In this document: piece by piece, positions 51,886-59,429 of the stretch | Layout: every line of letters begins with the position of its first letter | How positions within the stretch are numbered: position 1 is the stretch's first letter | Assembly (NCBI GenBank): GCA_963816985.1 | Contig: CAWFMF010000004.1 | Span: forward strand, 1,674,001 to 1,738,000 | Reading direction: 5' to 3' | DNA: 64,000 bases | Source of the DNA: JAIVJM01 sp963816985 | GTDB taxonomy: Bacteria > Acidobacteriota > Blastocatellia > Pyrinomonadales > Pyrinomonadaceae | Notes under the pieces: generated by a model | The model's input: only the letters and a program-made list of their open reading frames with translations | What the model was told of the DNA's origin: nothing | The model's database searches: none | Made by a program: the position numbers and the translations under genes

Positions 51886-52230
51886 CGGTAGCTTTCCTGT
51901 CAACGACAAAAGGAGGTCTTAACGAGACTGACTTTTCCGAGGCGACTTTTGGCCGCCGATTATACAGCCGTTTCGGCGCGGCGGCCCTGACAAAACCGTG
52001 AGGAGTCAGACCGCGCCCTTCGGCGTCCCGGTTTTAGAGGCTTCCACGGCAAGCGTTTGGATGTCTCCCGGCGTCGCTCAAGTTGTATGAGCGGGGGCGG
52101 AAAACGGGGCCAAAAGGGCAGTATTTCCGCCCGGATGTGGAGGGGCGAGGGGCGCGTCGGCGGTCGCCGCCGGGCGGTCGGGGGCGTCCGCTTGACAGGC
52201 CGGGCCGGGCGCAGTCATCCTCGACGGATA
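51886..52230. other. Divergent intergenic region, nothing firm
   Basis: This 345-base gap separates the minus-strand M1-like gene from the plus-strand thioesterase gene. It has an AAAGGAGG-like string near 51908 not placed before a start. A TTGACA at 52192-52197 could be the thioesterase -35, but no matching -10 is clear. No repeat element of the hairpin type is present. Confidence 0.4.
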
Positions 52231-52653
52231 ATGAACTCATACGGCGACCCGGCCATCCGCATCACGCTTTTGCCGCGCGACACCAACCCGCAAGGGACGA
52301 TCTTCGGCGGCATCATCCTCAGCTACATAGACATCGCGGGCGCGGTCGAGGCCCACCGCCGCACGCAGATCGAACGCTTCGTGACGGTCGCGATGCGCGA
52401 GGTCGTCTTCCACGCTCCCGTCTTCGTCGGCGACCTCGTGAGCTTCTACGCGACGACCGTCCGCGTCGGCACGACCTCCATCACCACCCGCGTCGTCGTC
52501 GAGGCCGAACGCTACGGCGGCACTTCCGAGCGCATCAAAGTCACCGAGGCCGAAGTCATCTACGTCGCCGTGGACGCCAACCGCCGCAAGATGAAGATCA
52601 ACAAAGACCTCATCAAGAACCTCGAAGAGATAGAGCAGCACGAGACATCTTAA
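52231..52653 (+). CDS. Acyl-CoA thioesterase, hot-dog (YciA-like)
   Basis: A 140-residue single hot-dog domain with NPQGTIFGGIILSYIDIAGAVEA (about 18-40), which carries the Asn and Asp residues of YciA-type acyl-CoA thioesterases. VFHAPVFVGDLVSFYA and the C-terminal VTEAEVIYVAVDANRRKMKI follow. It hydrolyses acyl-CoA to free acid in the cytoplasm. ATG 52231 is preceded by no strong ribosome site (TCGACGGATA). A hairpin terminator follows. Confidence 0.88.
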   Translation: MNSYGDPAIRITLLPRDTNPQGTIFGGIILSYIDIAGAVEAHRRTQIERFVTVAMREVVFHAPVFVGDLVSFYATTVRVGTTSITTRVVVEAERYGGTSERIKVTEAEVIYVAVDANRRKMKINKDLIKNLEEIEQHETS

Positions 52654-52967
52654 GAGTGTCCGGGGCAGCCGCCTGAACGCCCGTCGCCGTGTGGTTTCGG
52701 GCTTCTGACGGAAGCCCGATTTTCTCCCGCGTCCGGCTGCGCCCGCTATGGCAAGCCGCCGCAAAAGCATTGACTCGCCGCCGGATTTGTCATAAAAGCC
52801 TCTGCGAACTACAGTCGGCAGCCGCCCAACCCCGCAAGCGAAAACAACCGAAGGGAAAAGAGTCCGTAAGGTGCGGTATCTGCGACAAAGCGCCGCCGCC
52901 GTCTAATGTGCGGTAGGTGACGGTTGAGTCGCCTCCAACGACATGCCTGACACGAAAGGAGGGACGG
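52654..52967. other. Intergenic region with terminator and mddA leader
   Basis: This 314-base gap holds one clear terminator (52697-52723) and, at its right end, AAAGGAGG before mddA. The rest is unremarkable; I see no gene in it. Confidence 0.5.
52697..52723 (+). terminator. Rho-independent terminator
   Basis: A 9-bp stem (TCGGGCTTC / GAAGCCCGA) with a 5-base loop (TGACG), then TTTTC. It ends the thioesterase transcript. Confidence 0.75.
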
Positions 52968-53702
52968 ATGATGGGTCGAATACTCGCTTTCCTGTACGGG
53001 GTGGTCAGCTATCTTGTCTTCTTCCTCACGTTCCTCTACGCCATCGGTTTCGTCGGCAATCTCTTGGTGCCCAAATCCATTGACTCCGGCGAGCCCGCGC
53101 CGTTCGGCAAGGCGCTTTTGATTAACGCCCTCCTCCTCGGCCTTTTCGCCGCCCAGCACAGCGTCATGGCGAGACCCGCTTTCAAGCGTTGGTGGACGCG
53201 ATTCGTGCCTCAACCCGTGGAGCGCAGCACCTACGTGCTGCTGGCGAGCCTCGCGCTGCTTCTGCTCTTCCGGCTGTGGCGACCCATGACGGACGTGGTG
53301 TGGGATGTCGAGAACGCCGCCGCGCGTTACGTCCTGTGGGCGCTCTTCTTCCTCGGCTGGGCGATGGTGCTCGTCAGCACGTTCCTCATCAACCACTTCG
53401 ACCTCTTCGGCTTGCGGCAAGTCTATCTCTACCAGCGCGGGCGGCAATACACGGACTTGGGCTTCAAGACGCGCTTCCTCTACAAGCTCGTGCGCCACCC
53501 CATTATGCTGGGGTTCATCATCGCCTTCTGGTCAACTCCCCGGATGACCGTCGGGCATCTGGTCTTCGCACTCGCCACGACCGCTTACATCCTGATTGCG
53601 ATTCAGCTTGAGGAGCGCGACATCGTGAGCGTTCACGGGACGGAATACGAGAAATATCGTGAGGAAGTCTCGATGCTCCTGCCGATTCCGAAAAGGAGAT
53701 AA
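52968..53702 (+). CDS. mddA: Methanethiol S-methyltransferase (MddA/NnrU family)
   Basis: A 244-residue inner-membrane protein with about five to six hydrophobic helices. The segment FAAQHSVMARPAFKRWWTRF and PVERSTYVLLASLALLLLF are diagnostic of MddA, which methylates methanethiol to dimethyl sulfide with S-adenosylmethionine. The C-terminal LYKLVRHPIMLGFIIAFW and EERDIVSVHGTEYEKYREEV match the isoprenylcysteine-methyltransferase-like SAM-binding region. ATG 52968 has GGAGG five bases upstream. It precedes a run of thiol/metal genes. Confidence 0.88.
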   Translation: MMGRILAFLYGVVSYLVFFLTFLYAIGFVGNLLVPKSIDSGEPAPFGKALLINALLLGLFAAQHSVMARPAFKRWWTRFVPQPVERSTYVLLASLALLLLFRLWRPMTDVVWDVENAAARYVLWALFFLGWAMVLVSTFLINHFDLFGLRQVYLYQRGRQYTDLGFKTRFLYKLVRHPIMLGFIIAFWSTPRMTVGHLVFALATTAYILIAIQLEERDIVSVHGTEYEKYREEVSMLLPIPKRR

Positions 53703-53808
53703 GACTCAGGGGCCGGAATATCTTCGGGGAAGGCGTCGAATCGTGGCGCGGCGAGACCCGCCGCGGCGAGGGCGCGCACCATTGATTTGATTCCGGCGAC
53801 GACTTACA

Positions 53809-54285
53809 ATGCCCGACGTGTTCGAGCCGCGACTGACAGCCCGTTCGATTGTCCGACGCCTTACCGCCGCCGCCCTCGTGCTGTGGCTGGGAGGCGTGGG
53901 CTGCTTCTTCGGCTGCGATATGGGAGTCGTCTCCGCCGCCGAGAGCGACGGGCAGATGACGACGGCGCAGGCGGATTCGTGCCCGGCGTTTGCGGGTCAC
54001 GATTGCTGCCACAAGGCGAAGGCCGAAAGCGGCGACGCCGACGACGACGGCTCGAACGTGAGGCAGACTCCGGGGCCGACGCCGACGACGGGTCACTGCC
54101 CGCTCAAGGGTCAGTCCGCGGACTCCGCCCGCAAGGTGAGCGTCACGGATGCGCCCCACGCCGTAGCGGGAAACACATTTAAGCTTACTCCGCACACGAA
54201 CGCGCACGCGCGTCTCACACCGCACCGTCTGCGCGTGCCCGACAGGGGCAGCACACACCTCCGCTGCTGCGTCTTCCTGATTTAA
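53809..54285 (+). CDS. Exported cysteine/histidine-containing protein, probably metal-related
   Basis: A 158-residue protein with an N-terminal hydrophobic segment (about 20-44) followed by SCPAFAGHDCCHKAKA (about 63-78), then GHCPLKGQ, and ending RVPDRGSTHLRCCVFLI. The repeated CC and H residues suggest thiol-based metal binding, and similar tails occur on unnamed proteins beside copper or mercury genes. I cannot name the family. It is followed by a second Cys-rich gene in the same direction. Confidence 0.65.
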   Translation: MPDVFEPRLTARSIVRRLTAAALVLWLGGVGCFFGCDMGVVSAAESDGQMTTAQADSCPAFAGHDCCHKAKAESGDADDDGSNVRQTPGPTPTTGHCPLKGQSADSARKVSVTDAPHAVAGNTFKLTPHTNAHARLTPHRLRVPDRGSTHLRCCVFLI

Positions 54286-54364
54286 AAACTGGTGAGACTT
54301 CTCGTCAACGAATCGCTCGTTGGCGGAGCCATACCCGTTTTCTCGAATTCAGGAGAATGCAGTC

Positions 54365-54712
54365 ATGAACAGAATCAAACTCTTTGCCGTCTCCATCGTC
54401 CTCTGCGTGACCGGCGTCGTGTACGCCGCGAACGACCACGCCAAACACAAAGCGCAGTCGTGCGACAAGGCCGCGAGCTGCTGCGCCGACCACAAGCACG
54501 CGGGCGCGAAGGCTGACAAGAAGGAGAGCTGTTGTCAGTCCGGCGCGTCTTGTTGCAAGGACGGCGCGTCTTGCTGCGCCGCTCACAAGGCGGGCGACAA
54601 GAAGTCTGCCGAGCAGGCGAGCGCCAAGCAAGAAGAGGGCGAGAGCTGCTGCGTCGGCGGCGCGGCCTGCTGCACGGGCGGCGGCTCGTGCTGCACGAAG
54701 CACAAGCAGTAA
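54365..54712 (+). CDS. Exported cysteine-rich, CC-repeat metal-binding protein
   Basis: A 115-residue protein with a signal peptide (about 1-21, VVYAAN) and a mature part made of CC pairs separated by 5-7 residues (SCCADHKH, ESCCQSG, ASCCKDG, ASCCAAHK, ESCCVGG, AACCTGG, GSCCTKH). There are seven CC pairs plus one single Cys, with His and Lys between. Such density implies soft-metal (Cu, Hg, Zn) binding in the periplasm. AGGAGA precedes ATG 54365. A GC hairpin (54730-54759) follows. Confidence 0.8.
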   Translation: MNRIKLFAVSIVLCVTGVVYAANDHAKHKAQSCDKAASCCADHKHAGAKADKKESCCQSGASCCKDGASCCAAHKAGDKKSAEQASAKQEEGESCCVGGAACCTGGGSCCTKHKQ

Positions 54713-54729
54713 GTCGCTTCCTTCCGGAA

Positions 54730-54759
54730 GGCGGGGGCGTCCTTCGAGGCGTCCCCGCC
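54730..54759 (+). terminator. GC hairpin after the CC-repeat gene
   Basis: A 10-bp stem (GGCGGGGGCG / CGTCCCCGCC, one G-T pair) with a 10-base loop; no T-run follows, so it may be a stabilising 3' end. Confidence 0.45.
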
Positions 54760-54832
54760 CACCTCTCACACCAATTAATTTTGCCGTTGTCGCCCTTCGA
54801 ACGAAGGGCTCACAGTCCGCAGGGGAGTGTTC

Positions 54833-55759
54833 ATGCGAAGCTTGTTGATGTGCCTCTTACTTCTGTTTTCGTTCTGTCTCGTGTCGCACGCGCAAGGAAA
54901 GGCGCTCAGGCTCGAAGGTCAGGTCGTGTGCTGCGCGGAGTGCTGGGCGGAGGCCGACCGGACGAAGGTCGAGTACGGGACGGCGGAGAATCTTTTGAAG
55001 GCGCAGTCGTGCGTCGCTAACGGCGACCCGACTCTGATCGCCGTGCGCGAGGGCGACGACTTCAAGCTCTACCAACTTGAGCAGGGAAAATTTCGCCTGC
55101 CGGGGAAAGACTGGCTTGAGTTCGTCGGCAAGCGCGTCGCCGTGACGGGCGAGTTGAAGAAGAAAAAGGACGCGAGCGTCTTCCGCGTGGACGCGCTCGA
55201 AGTGCTGGCGCAGAGCCCCGCGGAGCGCGAGGCCGCGAACGTCGTAGGCCGCGAAGTCGAGTTGACGCTCAAGGATTTGTCCGGCGCGGAGCAGCGTCTG
55301 AGCGCGCTCAAAGGCCGCGTCGTCGTGTTGAATTTCTGGGCGACGTACTGCGTGCCGTGCCGGAAGGAGATGCCCGACCTCGCGGCGATTCAGAACGAGT
55401 ACGCGGCGCTCGGCGTGCAGGTCGTCGGCGCTTCGACGGACGAAGCGGAAGACCGCGCGAAGGTCTTCCAATTCGTTAAAGAAACGAAAGTCAACTTTCC
55501 CGTCTGGACGGGCGCGACCACCGCAGACCTTTTGCGCTTCGGCCTCGGCACGGCCTTGCCGGGCACGGTCATCGTCGGCAGAGACGGGAAGATTGCTAAA
55601 GTCATCTCCGGCGTCGTCAATCAAGCGGATTTGAAGAAGCAGATGGACGCCATGCTCGCGACCGTCGAAACGACGGCGACGACCGGGCAGGGGCGAGAGC
55701 GCGAACAGACGGCTTCCGTGAAGCAGAAGCCGAGCGAGGCGTCCACCGTCCCCTCTTGA
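54833..55759 (+). CDS. TlpA-like thioredoxin with N-terminal Cys domain
   Basis: A 308-residue exported protein with a signal peptide (about 1-20). An N-terminal domain (about 24-130) opens with VVCCAECWAEAD and looks like a small beta-barrel; it may bind a metal or haem. A thioredoxin-fold TlpA/ResA domain (about 140-280) has the active-site pair WATYCVPCRKE (about 172-175) and cis-Pro in GTALPGTVIV. A low-complexity tail follows. It probably keeps periplasmic cysteines reduced, fitting the CC-rich neighbour. GGGGAG precedes ATG 54833, and a small palindrome GCCCTTCGAACGAAGGGC at 54792-54809 lies just upstream. Confidence 0.85.
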   Translation: MRSLLMCLLLLFSFCLVSHAQGKALRLEGQVVCCAECWAEADRTKVEYGTAENLLKAQSCVANGDPTLIAVREGDDFKLYQLEQGKFRLPGKDWLEFVGKRVAVTGELKKKKDASVFRVDALEVLAQSPAEREAANVVGREVELTLKDLSGAEQRLSALKGRVVVLNFWATYCVPCRKEMPDLAAIQNEYAALGVQVVGASTDEAEDRAKVFQFVKETKVNFPVWTGATTADLLRFGLGTALPGTVIVGRDGKIAKVISGVVNQADLKKQMDAMLATVETTATTGQGREREQTASVKQKPSEASTVPS

Positions 55760-55786
55760 CCGCTTTGACCGGGCGAAGGTCGCGCC

Positions 55787-56314
55787 GTGAGCGGGACTCC
55801 AAACGAATCAGAAGACAAGTGGACGCTCGGCATCAGGCTCCTCGCCAACCAAGTGCCGCGCGCGAGCGTCCGCGCGACTCTCACTTATAAGTTTCACCCG
55901 CGCCTGACCGCCGGGGTTGAATACAACCCGCGCGTCGGAGAGGTCGCGCCCATCGCTAACTTCCTCGCCGTGACCGAGACGAAGCGGCGGCCCGCCTTGA
56001 TGTTTGGCACCAGCTCAGACCGCATCGGCACGCCTTCGGGCCAATCGTTCTACGGCATCGTCAGCAAGAATCTCAAACGTCAGACCGGCCTGCCCGTCTC
56101 GCCTTACGTGGGGTTGGCCTACGGCACTTTTGAAGACCGCCTGCGGCCCGTCGGCGGCCTCAACATCTACATCAACGACAAGTTCTCGACCACCATCACC
56201 TACAACGGCGTCCACGTCCATCCCATCTTCAACTTCACCTACGAGCGCCACGTCCTCTCTCTCATCATGGTGCGCGGGCGCGACCCCGGCATGAGTTACA
56301 GCGTCTCGTTCTAG
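55787..56314 (+). CDS. Predicted beta-barrel-like protein of unknown function
   Basis: A 175-residue protein from GTG 55787, 27 bases after the TlpA gene. Alternating hydrophobic/polar strands (RASVRATLTYKFHPRLTAGVEYN, then GLNIYINDKFSTTITYNGVH) and many Gly/Tyr residues suggest an outer-membrane barrel or beta-sandwich. It lacks a signal peptide at this start, so either the true start is upstream or export depends on context. I do not recognise the family. Confidence 0.65.
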   Translation: MSGTPNESEDKWTLGIRLLANQVPRASVRATLTYKFHPRLTAGVEYNPRVGEVAPIANFLAVTETKRRPALMFGTSSDRIGTPSGQSFYGIVSKNLKRQTGLPVSPYVGLAYGTFEDRLRPVGGLNIYINDKFSTTITYNGVHVHPIFNFTYERHVLSLIMVRGRDPGMSYSVSF

Positions 56315-57012
56315 CCGACGCGAAGGCGGAGACCGGAGGCCGCGTCTCCGTCTTCGTCCTCCGCTCTTTCGAGAGTCCGCCAGCCGCCGCGCCAGTCGTA
56401 AGCCTCCGCCCCTTTGAAGTTCTTCTTGTAGTCGTAGATTGAAGGCTCGCGGCAGGCGTAGCCGGGATAGTAGAGGCGGCAGCCGAGCGTGAGCGAGTAG
56501 CGGACGGCGGCGAGCATGGTGTAGATGCCGAGGCTCCGCCGCGACTCCGCCGGGTCGAACATCGCGTAGACGGCGGAGGTCGCCGTCTCGCCCACGTCGA
56601 GGAAGCTCGCGGCGGCGAGTCGCCCGTCGAGGCGGACGCAAATCTCGACGTTGCGGCAGGGCACGCGGGAGGGCTCGTGCGAAAGAAAGTTGTCGAGCGA
56701 TTCGGGGACGGCCTCCGTGAAGCGCGCCTTGTGCCGCTCGAAGAGTTCCTCCTTCTCCGCGTCAACGAAAGTCTCGCCGACCGTCACCTCGGCGTCGCGG
56801 TTGCGGGCGATGACGCGCCGCTGGCTGCGCGACGGCGAGAACCGCGCGAGGTCTACGCGCAAAGGCAAGACCGAGCACCGCCGCCCGCCGTAAGAAGTCC
56901 TCCGGTAGCGGAAGAACAAGACCCCGAAGTGCCTCCACCCCTCGGCCCACAGCGCGTCCATCCGCCGCGCGCCGACGCTCCACGAAACGAAATAATCTTC
57001 GGGCGAGGACAT
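56311..57012 (-). CDS. Arginyl/leucyl-tRNA--protein transferase-like (ATE C-terminal domain)
   Basis: A 233-residue protein matching the C-terminal GNAT-like domain of Ate1/Bpt aminoacyl-tRNA-protein transferases. It shows MDALWAEGWRHFGVLFFR, RVDLARFSPSRSQRRVIARN, CVRLDGRLAAASFLDVG and YPGYACREPSIYDYKKNF. Full-length enzymes have an N-terminal domain with conserved CXXC-type cysteines that is missing here, so substrate transfer may differ. ATG 57012 (MSSPEDYF) starts cleanly after the upstream gene's stop at 57042. The two genes are probably co-transcribed. Confidence 0.75.
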   Translation of the reverse strand: MSSPEDYFVSWSVGARRMDALWAEGWRHFGVLFFRYRRTSYGGRRCSVLPLRVDLARFSPSRSQRRVIARNRDAEVTVGETFVDAEKEELFERHKARFTEAVPESLDNFLSHEPSRVPCRNVEICVRLDGRLAAASFLDVGETATSAVYAMFDPAESRRSLGIYTMLAAVRYSLTLGCRLYYPGYACREPSIYDYKKNFKGAEAYDWRGGWRTLERAEDEDGDAASGLRLRVG

Positions 57013-57041
57013 CCGTTCGTCTAAAGGCCGACGTTTTAAAG

Positions 57042-57542
57042 CTAACTCAAACTCGACTGCACGCGGCGGAGGGCGCGGGCGGCCTCCTGAAAGCCGGGCT
57101 GCTCGTCGAGGGCGAGGGTGTAGTGGCGGGCGGCGTCGAGGGGTCGGCGGCGCTGTTCGTAGACGCGGCCCAAGTTGAAGTGCGGGTAGGCGCGGGCCTC
57201 GTAGCGGGGGGCGGCGATGGCGCGTTTGAACCAGCGGACGCACGTCCAGAGGTCGCCGCGCGCGAGGAGGTAGCTGCCGATGTCGTTGTAGGGGTTGCCG
57301 AAGGCGGGGTCAACGCGGATGGCCTTGAGGCACTCGTCTATCGCCTCGTCGTAGCGCCCATCGAAGCTGTAGACCCATCCGAGGAAGGTGTGCGCCTCGG
57401 CGGTCGGGTAGGTCTCGATGGAGCGGCGGTAGAGTTCGACCGCCTCCACGTAGTCCTTCGCCTGCTGCGCGCGATAGGCGCGCTCGAAGAGGCCGACGGC
57501 CCGGAGTTTAGCCTCCACCGGAGGGTCGTTTTCGTCGAACAT
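57042..57542 (-). CDS. Tetratricopeptide repeat protein
   Basis: A 166-residue protein with four TPR units covering about residues 15-160 (for example DYVEAVELYRRSIETYP, RYDEAIDECLKAIRVDP, RPLDAARHYTLALDEQP). It is cytoplasmic, with no signal peptide. The acidic N-terminus MFDENDPPVEAKLRA is typical of small TPR proteins in Acidobacteriota. The partner is unknown. It lies 29 bases upstream of the transferase-like gene. Confidence 0.85.
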   Translation of the reverse strand: MFDENDPPVEAKLRAVGLFERAYRAQQAKDYVEAVELYRRSIETYPTAEAHTFLGWVYSFDGRYDEAIDECLKAIRVDPAFGNPYNDIGSYLLARGDLWTCVRWFKRAIAAPRYEARAYPHFNLGRVYEQRRRPLDAARHYTLALDEQPGFQEAARALRRVQSSLS

Positions 57543-57565
57543 AAAACTTCACCTGCACGTCAAAT

Positions 57566-59221
57566 TCACCTGCCGGGCGCGGGCGTCGCCGCAGGGGTTG
57601 CCGTCGGTGTCGCCGTCGGCGTCGGCATCGGGGTCGCCGTCGGCATGGGGTTACACGGCTGCTCGGCGGCGGGGGCGTCGAGGCGGCGGACGCGCCCGTC
57701 CGTCTTCGGCGCGATTGTTTTGGCAGAGGCGATGGCCTTGCGCAAGACCTCCGAGTCAACGAGCTTCGAGAGGGGGAGACGGCGCGCGTCCTTGAGCATC
57801 GCGTACTGGTCGCCGCCGTCGGCGACGTACTTGGTAGTGATGAGCGTGTAGGTCTTCTTCGGGTCGAGCGGCTGGCCGTTGACCGTCACTTCCTTGATGC
57901 GCGCGCCGGGCAGGAGCGTCGCGTCGAAGGAGTAGCGGATGCCCGACACCTGCGGGAAGCGACCGGGCTCCGAGCCGGGGCCGCTGCGGCTGACGCCGTG
58001 TTCGAGCGCCTGAAGGAGCATCTCGCCCGTGACCTCAATCTTCGAAAGCTCGTTGTTGAAGGGCAGAATCGAGAGCACGTCGCGCAGAGAGACTTCGCCT
58101 TTACTAATAATCGTGTCGGCGCGGAGAGACCCGCCGTTGATGAGCGCCACGTCCGACCCGGCGGCCTTGCGGAAGGAGTCGGCGACGAAGTCGGCGATGT
58201 TCGTCTCCTCCGTGCGGTTGACGGCGCTGCGCACGTCGAGCGGCTCGTCGGTCTGGCCGACGCGCGCGGACAACTCCGTGAGGAGGTCTGCGTACTTCTT
58301 CGTCACCGAGGCGAACTCGGCGTCTTCGGGCACGGACGCGTTGACGGGGATGATCTCCCAGTCAATGCTCGCGACCTCGCCGGTCTTCGGGTCAATGTTG
58401 AGGTCAATGCGCCCCATCTCGCGCCCGTCCGCCGTCATCTTGAAGACCGGCACGCCGCCCGAAGACGACTGGAGCAAAGAGTGCTCGTGACCGCCGATGA
58501 TGACATCAATGCCCGGCGCGCAGCGCGCCAGCGCCTTGTCCTCGGCGAGCGAGAGGTGCGTGAGGGCGACGATTGTCCGCGCGCCCGCCGCGCGTATCTG
58601 CGGGATGATCTGCTTGGCCGTCTCGCACGAGTCGCGGAACTCGACCGTCGGGCCGGGGCTCGAAGTGGTCTTCGTCTCCGGCAAAACGATGCCGAAGATG
58701 CCGACCTTGACGCCGCCGAAGTCGCGTATCTCGAAGGGCGGCGTGTCGGCGAAAATCTTGCCCGTCTTCGCGTCCACGACGTTCGCGCCGAGCCACTTGA
58801 ACTTCGACTCCGCCATCCGCTGACGAAGAACGTCGGGGCCGAAGTCGAACTCGTGGTTGCCGAAGACCGAGTAGTCGAGCCCGACGGCGTTCCAGGCGTC
58901 AATCATCTGCGCGCCCCTCAGCATCTCCCCGCCCTTGAACTTCTGCGTGGACTCGACCGACGGCGAGATGGTGTCGCCCGCGAGCAGGAAGAGGGTGTTC
59001 GGCGACTCCTTCATAATCCGCTTCCGCAGCGTCGAGACGCGCGCGAGCCCGCCTTGCGTGCCGTGCTCGACGGGCAGGAACTGGTACACGTCGTTGACTT
59101 GCAAGAGCGTGACGCGGACGGTGCATTCGCGCGGCGTCTGCCCGGCGGCGGAGAGAACATGGACGAGCGCGATGACGAGCGCGAGCGCCGCGCGGCGCAC
59201 GGACGGGCGAAAGAGTGGCAT
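57566..59221 (-). CDS. 5'-nucleotidase/UshA-family phosphoesterase, exported
   Basis: A 551-residue metallophosphoesterase with a signal peptide (about 1-27). The catalytic domain has VTLLQVNDVYQF, AGDTISPS, FGNHEFDFGPD (about 115), LTHLSLAEDKAL and GGHEH. The C-terminal UshA specificity domain (about 330-510) has ETNIADFVADSFRKAAG and INGGSLRADTI. It should hydrolyse nucleotides or sugar nucleotides in the periplasm. A Pro/Thr-rich tail (about the last 28 residues) ends the protein. I used ATG 59221 with AAGGGG upstream; ATG 59239 is possible. Confidence 0.9.
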   Translation of the reverse strand: MPLFRPSVRRAALALVIALVHVLSAAGQTPRECTVRVTLLQVNDVYQFLPVEHGTQGGLARVSTLRKRIMKESPNTLFLLAGDTISPSVESTQKFKGGEMLRGAQMIDAWNAVGLDYSVFGNHEFDFGPDVLRQRMAESKFKWLGANVVDAKTGKIFADTPPFEIRDFGGVKVGIFGIVLPETKTTSSPGPTVEFRDSCETAKQIIPQIRAAGARTIVALTHLSLAEDKALARCAPGIDVIIGGHEHSLLQSSSGGVPVFKMTADGREMGRIDLNIDPKTGEVASIDWEIIPVNASVPEDAEFASVTKKYADLLTELSARVGQTDEPLDVRSAVNRTEETNIADFVADSFRKAAGSDVALINGGSLRADTIISKGEVSLRDVLSILPFNNELSKIEVTGEMLLQALEHGVSRSGPGSEPGRFPQVSGIRYSFDATLLPGARIKEVTVNGQPLDPKKTYTLITTKYVADGGDQYAMLKDARRLPLSKLVDSEVLRKAIASAKTIAPKTDGRVRRLDAPAAEQPCNPMPTATPMPTPTATPTATPAATPAPGR

Positions 59222-59429
59222 CGGAGAAGACCCCTTCATGGAAAAAAAGTAAAGATGTCTGGTCGGTCGCGGAAAGCAACGGCACTGTGTCGTGTCGCAC
59301 GGACTGTCTAATGCGGGAGCTAACGGCGCGGCCCACCGGAACTTTCGCGAAGTTAGGCCAAACGCTTGAGTTGAATTATACTCGCTGCTCGCGCAGCGCA
59401 CCAACAAGACCATCAAAACTTACATTCCC

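Noticed and set aside
54792..54809. Perfect palindrome GCCCTTCGAACGAAGGGC as a repressor site
   Set aside because: It is in a leader, could equally be a small RNA hairpin, and no second copy occurs in the window; kept only as a remark in the TlpA entry.
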